Shown: positions 6,585 to 6,974 of the stretch, one piece after another
Position numbering within the stretch: position 1 is the stretch's first letter
How the letters are laid out: each line of letters starts with the position of its first letter
DNA from: Treponema sp.
GTDB taxonomy: Bacteria > Spirochaetota > Spirochaetia > Treponematales > Treponemataceae
Assembly: GCA_017614655.1 (NCBI GenBank)
Contig: JAGABO010000156.1
Span: 1-6,974, forward strand
Direction of reading: 5' to 3'
DNA length: 6,974 nucleotides
Notes under the pieces: model-generated
Database searches by the model: none
What the model was told of the DNA's origin: nothing
The model's input: only the letters and a program-made list of their open reading frames with translations
Position numbers and translations under genes: made by a program

Positions 6585-6974
6585 GTGAACATCCGGAAAG
6601 AAGGCCGCGGATTTTTTCTGCAAGGGAAAGTGACGGAAGCCTTAAAAGCCGCCATGACCAGTTGCCCGATGCCTTTGACGGAGTATTCATCCTGCCCTCG
6701 CTTCCCGTACAGAGGAAATCCTGAACCGGAATGATGCAGTACTTTGCACGGGAAGACAAAGCACATGAAATAAGCGAATACGTAATTTTTTTAACGTCTG
6801 CAGTATCCTTTAAGCCCAGATAATCACAGACATTCCAGCGGTACTGAATGGGGCTTTCTTCCAGAGTTCCGGCCGTAGTATTGTTGTCATGCGTGCCTGT
6901 ATATACGACGCAGTTTTCGTCCTTAAAGTTTTCGGGAAGATAAAGGTTACGGGCGCTTTCTTCGTTCCACGGAC
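6577..6974 (-). CDS. malQ: 4-alpha-glucanotransferase (amylomaltase, GH77), C-terminal part
   Basis: The frame is open from the right edge to TGA at 6577-6579 and gives 131 residues, beginning PWNEESARNLYLPENF. The GH77 motif VVYTGTHDNNT is present. Its HDN (6883-6891) contains the Asp that corresponds to the transition-state-stabilising D395 of Thermus aquaticus amylomaltase. The end of the GH77 fold follows: IIPVQDFL, then GSEGRMNTPSKASGNWSWRL, a family hallmark. The nucleophile Asp and acid/base Glu lie upstream, outside the window. GH77 enzymes move alpha-1,4-glucan segments between maltodextrins and glucose in cytoplasmic maltodextrin use. The C-terminus ends about 28 residues after the NW-x-WR motif, as is normal, so the 3' end is intact. 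The gene is cut only by the window edge. A roughly 100-bp gap with a terminator-like hairpin and a promoter separates it from deoD. Confidence 0.93.
   Translation of the reverse strand, partial: PWNEESARNLYLPENFKDENCVVYTGTHDNNTTAGTLEESPIQYRWNVCDYLGLKDTADVKKITYSLISCALSSRAKYCIIPVQDFLCTGSEGRMNTPSKASGNWSWRLLRLPSLSLAEKIRGLLSGCSRL

Noticed and set aside
6465..6766. Overlapping open frames on both strands across the deoD upstream region and malQ 3' end
   Set aside because: The minus-strand frame ending at 6577 is real malQ; the 77-codon minus frame (6533-6766) and 89-codon plus frame (6465-6734) are shifted or antisense shadows of it and run through the deoD promoter.

Overview
The window looks like ordinary chromosomal DNA from a spirochaete, most likely a commensal (gut or rumen type) Treponema. 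The basis is protein style: Lon, the chemoreceptor tip and the nucleotidyltransferase all resemble Treponema proteins as I know them. No rRNA or other strong taxonomic marker is present, so this is a moderate-confidence inference. No phage, transposon, CRISPR, tRNA or rRNA signature is visible.

Layout: positions 1-71 hold the last 22 codons of a plus-strand gene of uncertain family. A long hairpin at 94-128 separates it from everything else, which is all on the minus strand. Reading in the direction of transcription from the right edge, the genes are: the C-terminal 131 residues of a GH77 4-alpha-glucanotransferase (malQ, 6974 to 6577) with a small terminator-like hairpin over its stop; hexameric purine nucleoside phosphorylase deoD (6476 to 5775) behind an extended -10 promoter; a GT-A-fold nucleotidyltransferase of unknown substrate (5759 to 4851), 15 bp behind deoD and surely in its operon; a double-Cache methyl-accepting chemotaxis protein (4740 to 2644) with its own probable promoter; and LonA protease (2571 to 175).

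How the genes relate: malQ (maltodextrin use) and deoD (nucleoside phosphorolysis giving base plus pentose-1-phosphate) are carbon and salvage enzymes. The nucleotidyltransferase next to deoD could use a sugar-1-phosphate, but its substrate cannot be read from the sequence. The chemoreceptor feeds the CheA/CheW pathway, and Lon is the housekeeping and stress protease. They appear to be separate transcription units apart from deoD plus nucleotidyltransferase.

I found no convincing undescribed system. The points most worth a second look are: lon has no Shine-Dalgarno sequence and a candidate -10 placed so that transcription could start at its ATG (possible leaderless mRNA); the uncharacterised nucleotidyltransferase is coupled to deoD; and the chemoreceptor tip carries His where E. 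coli receptors have a trimer-contact Arg.
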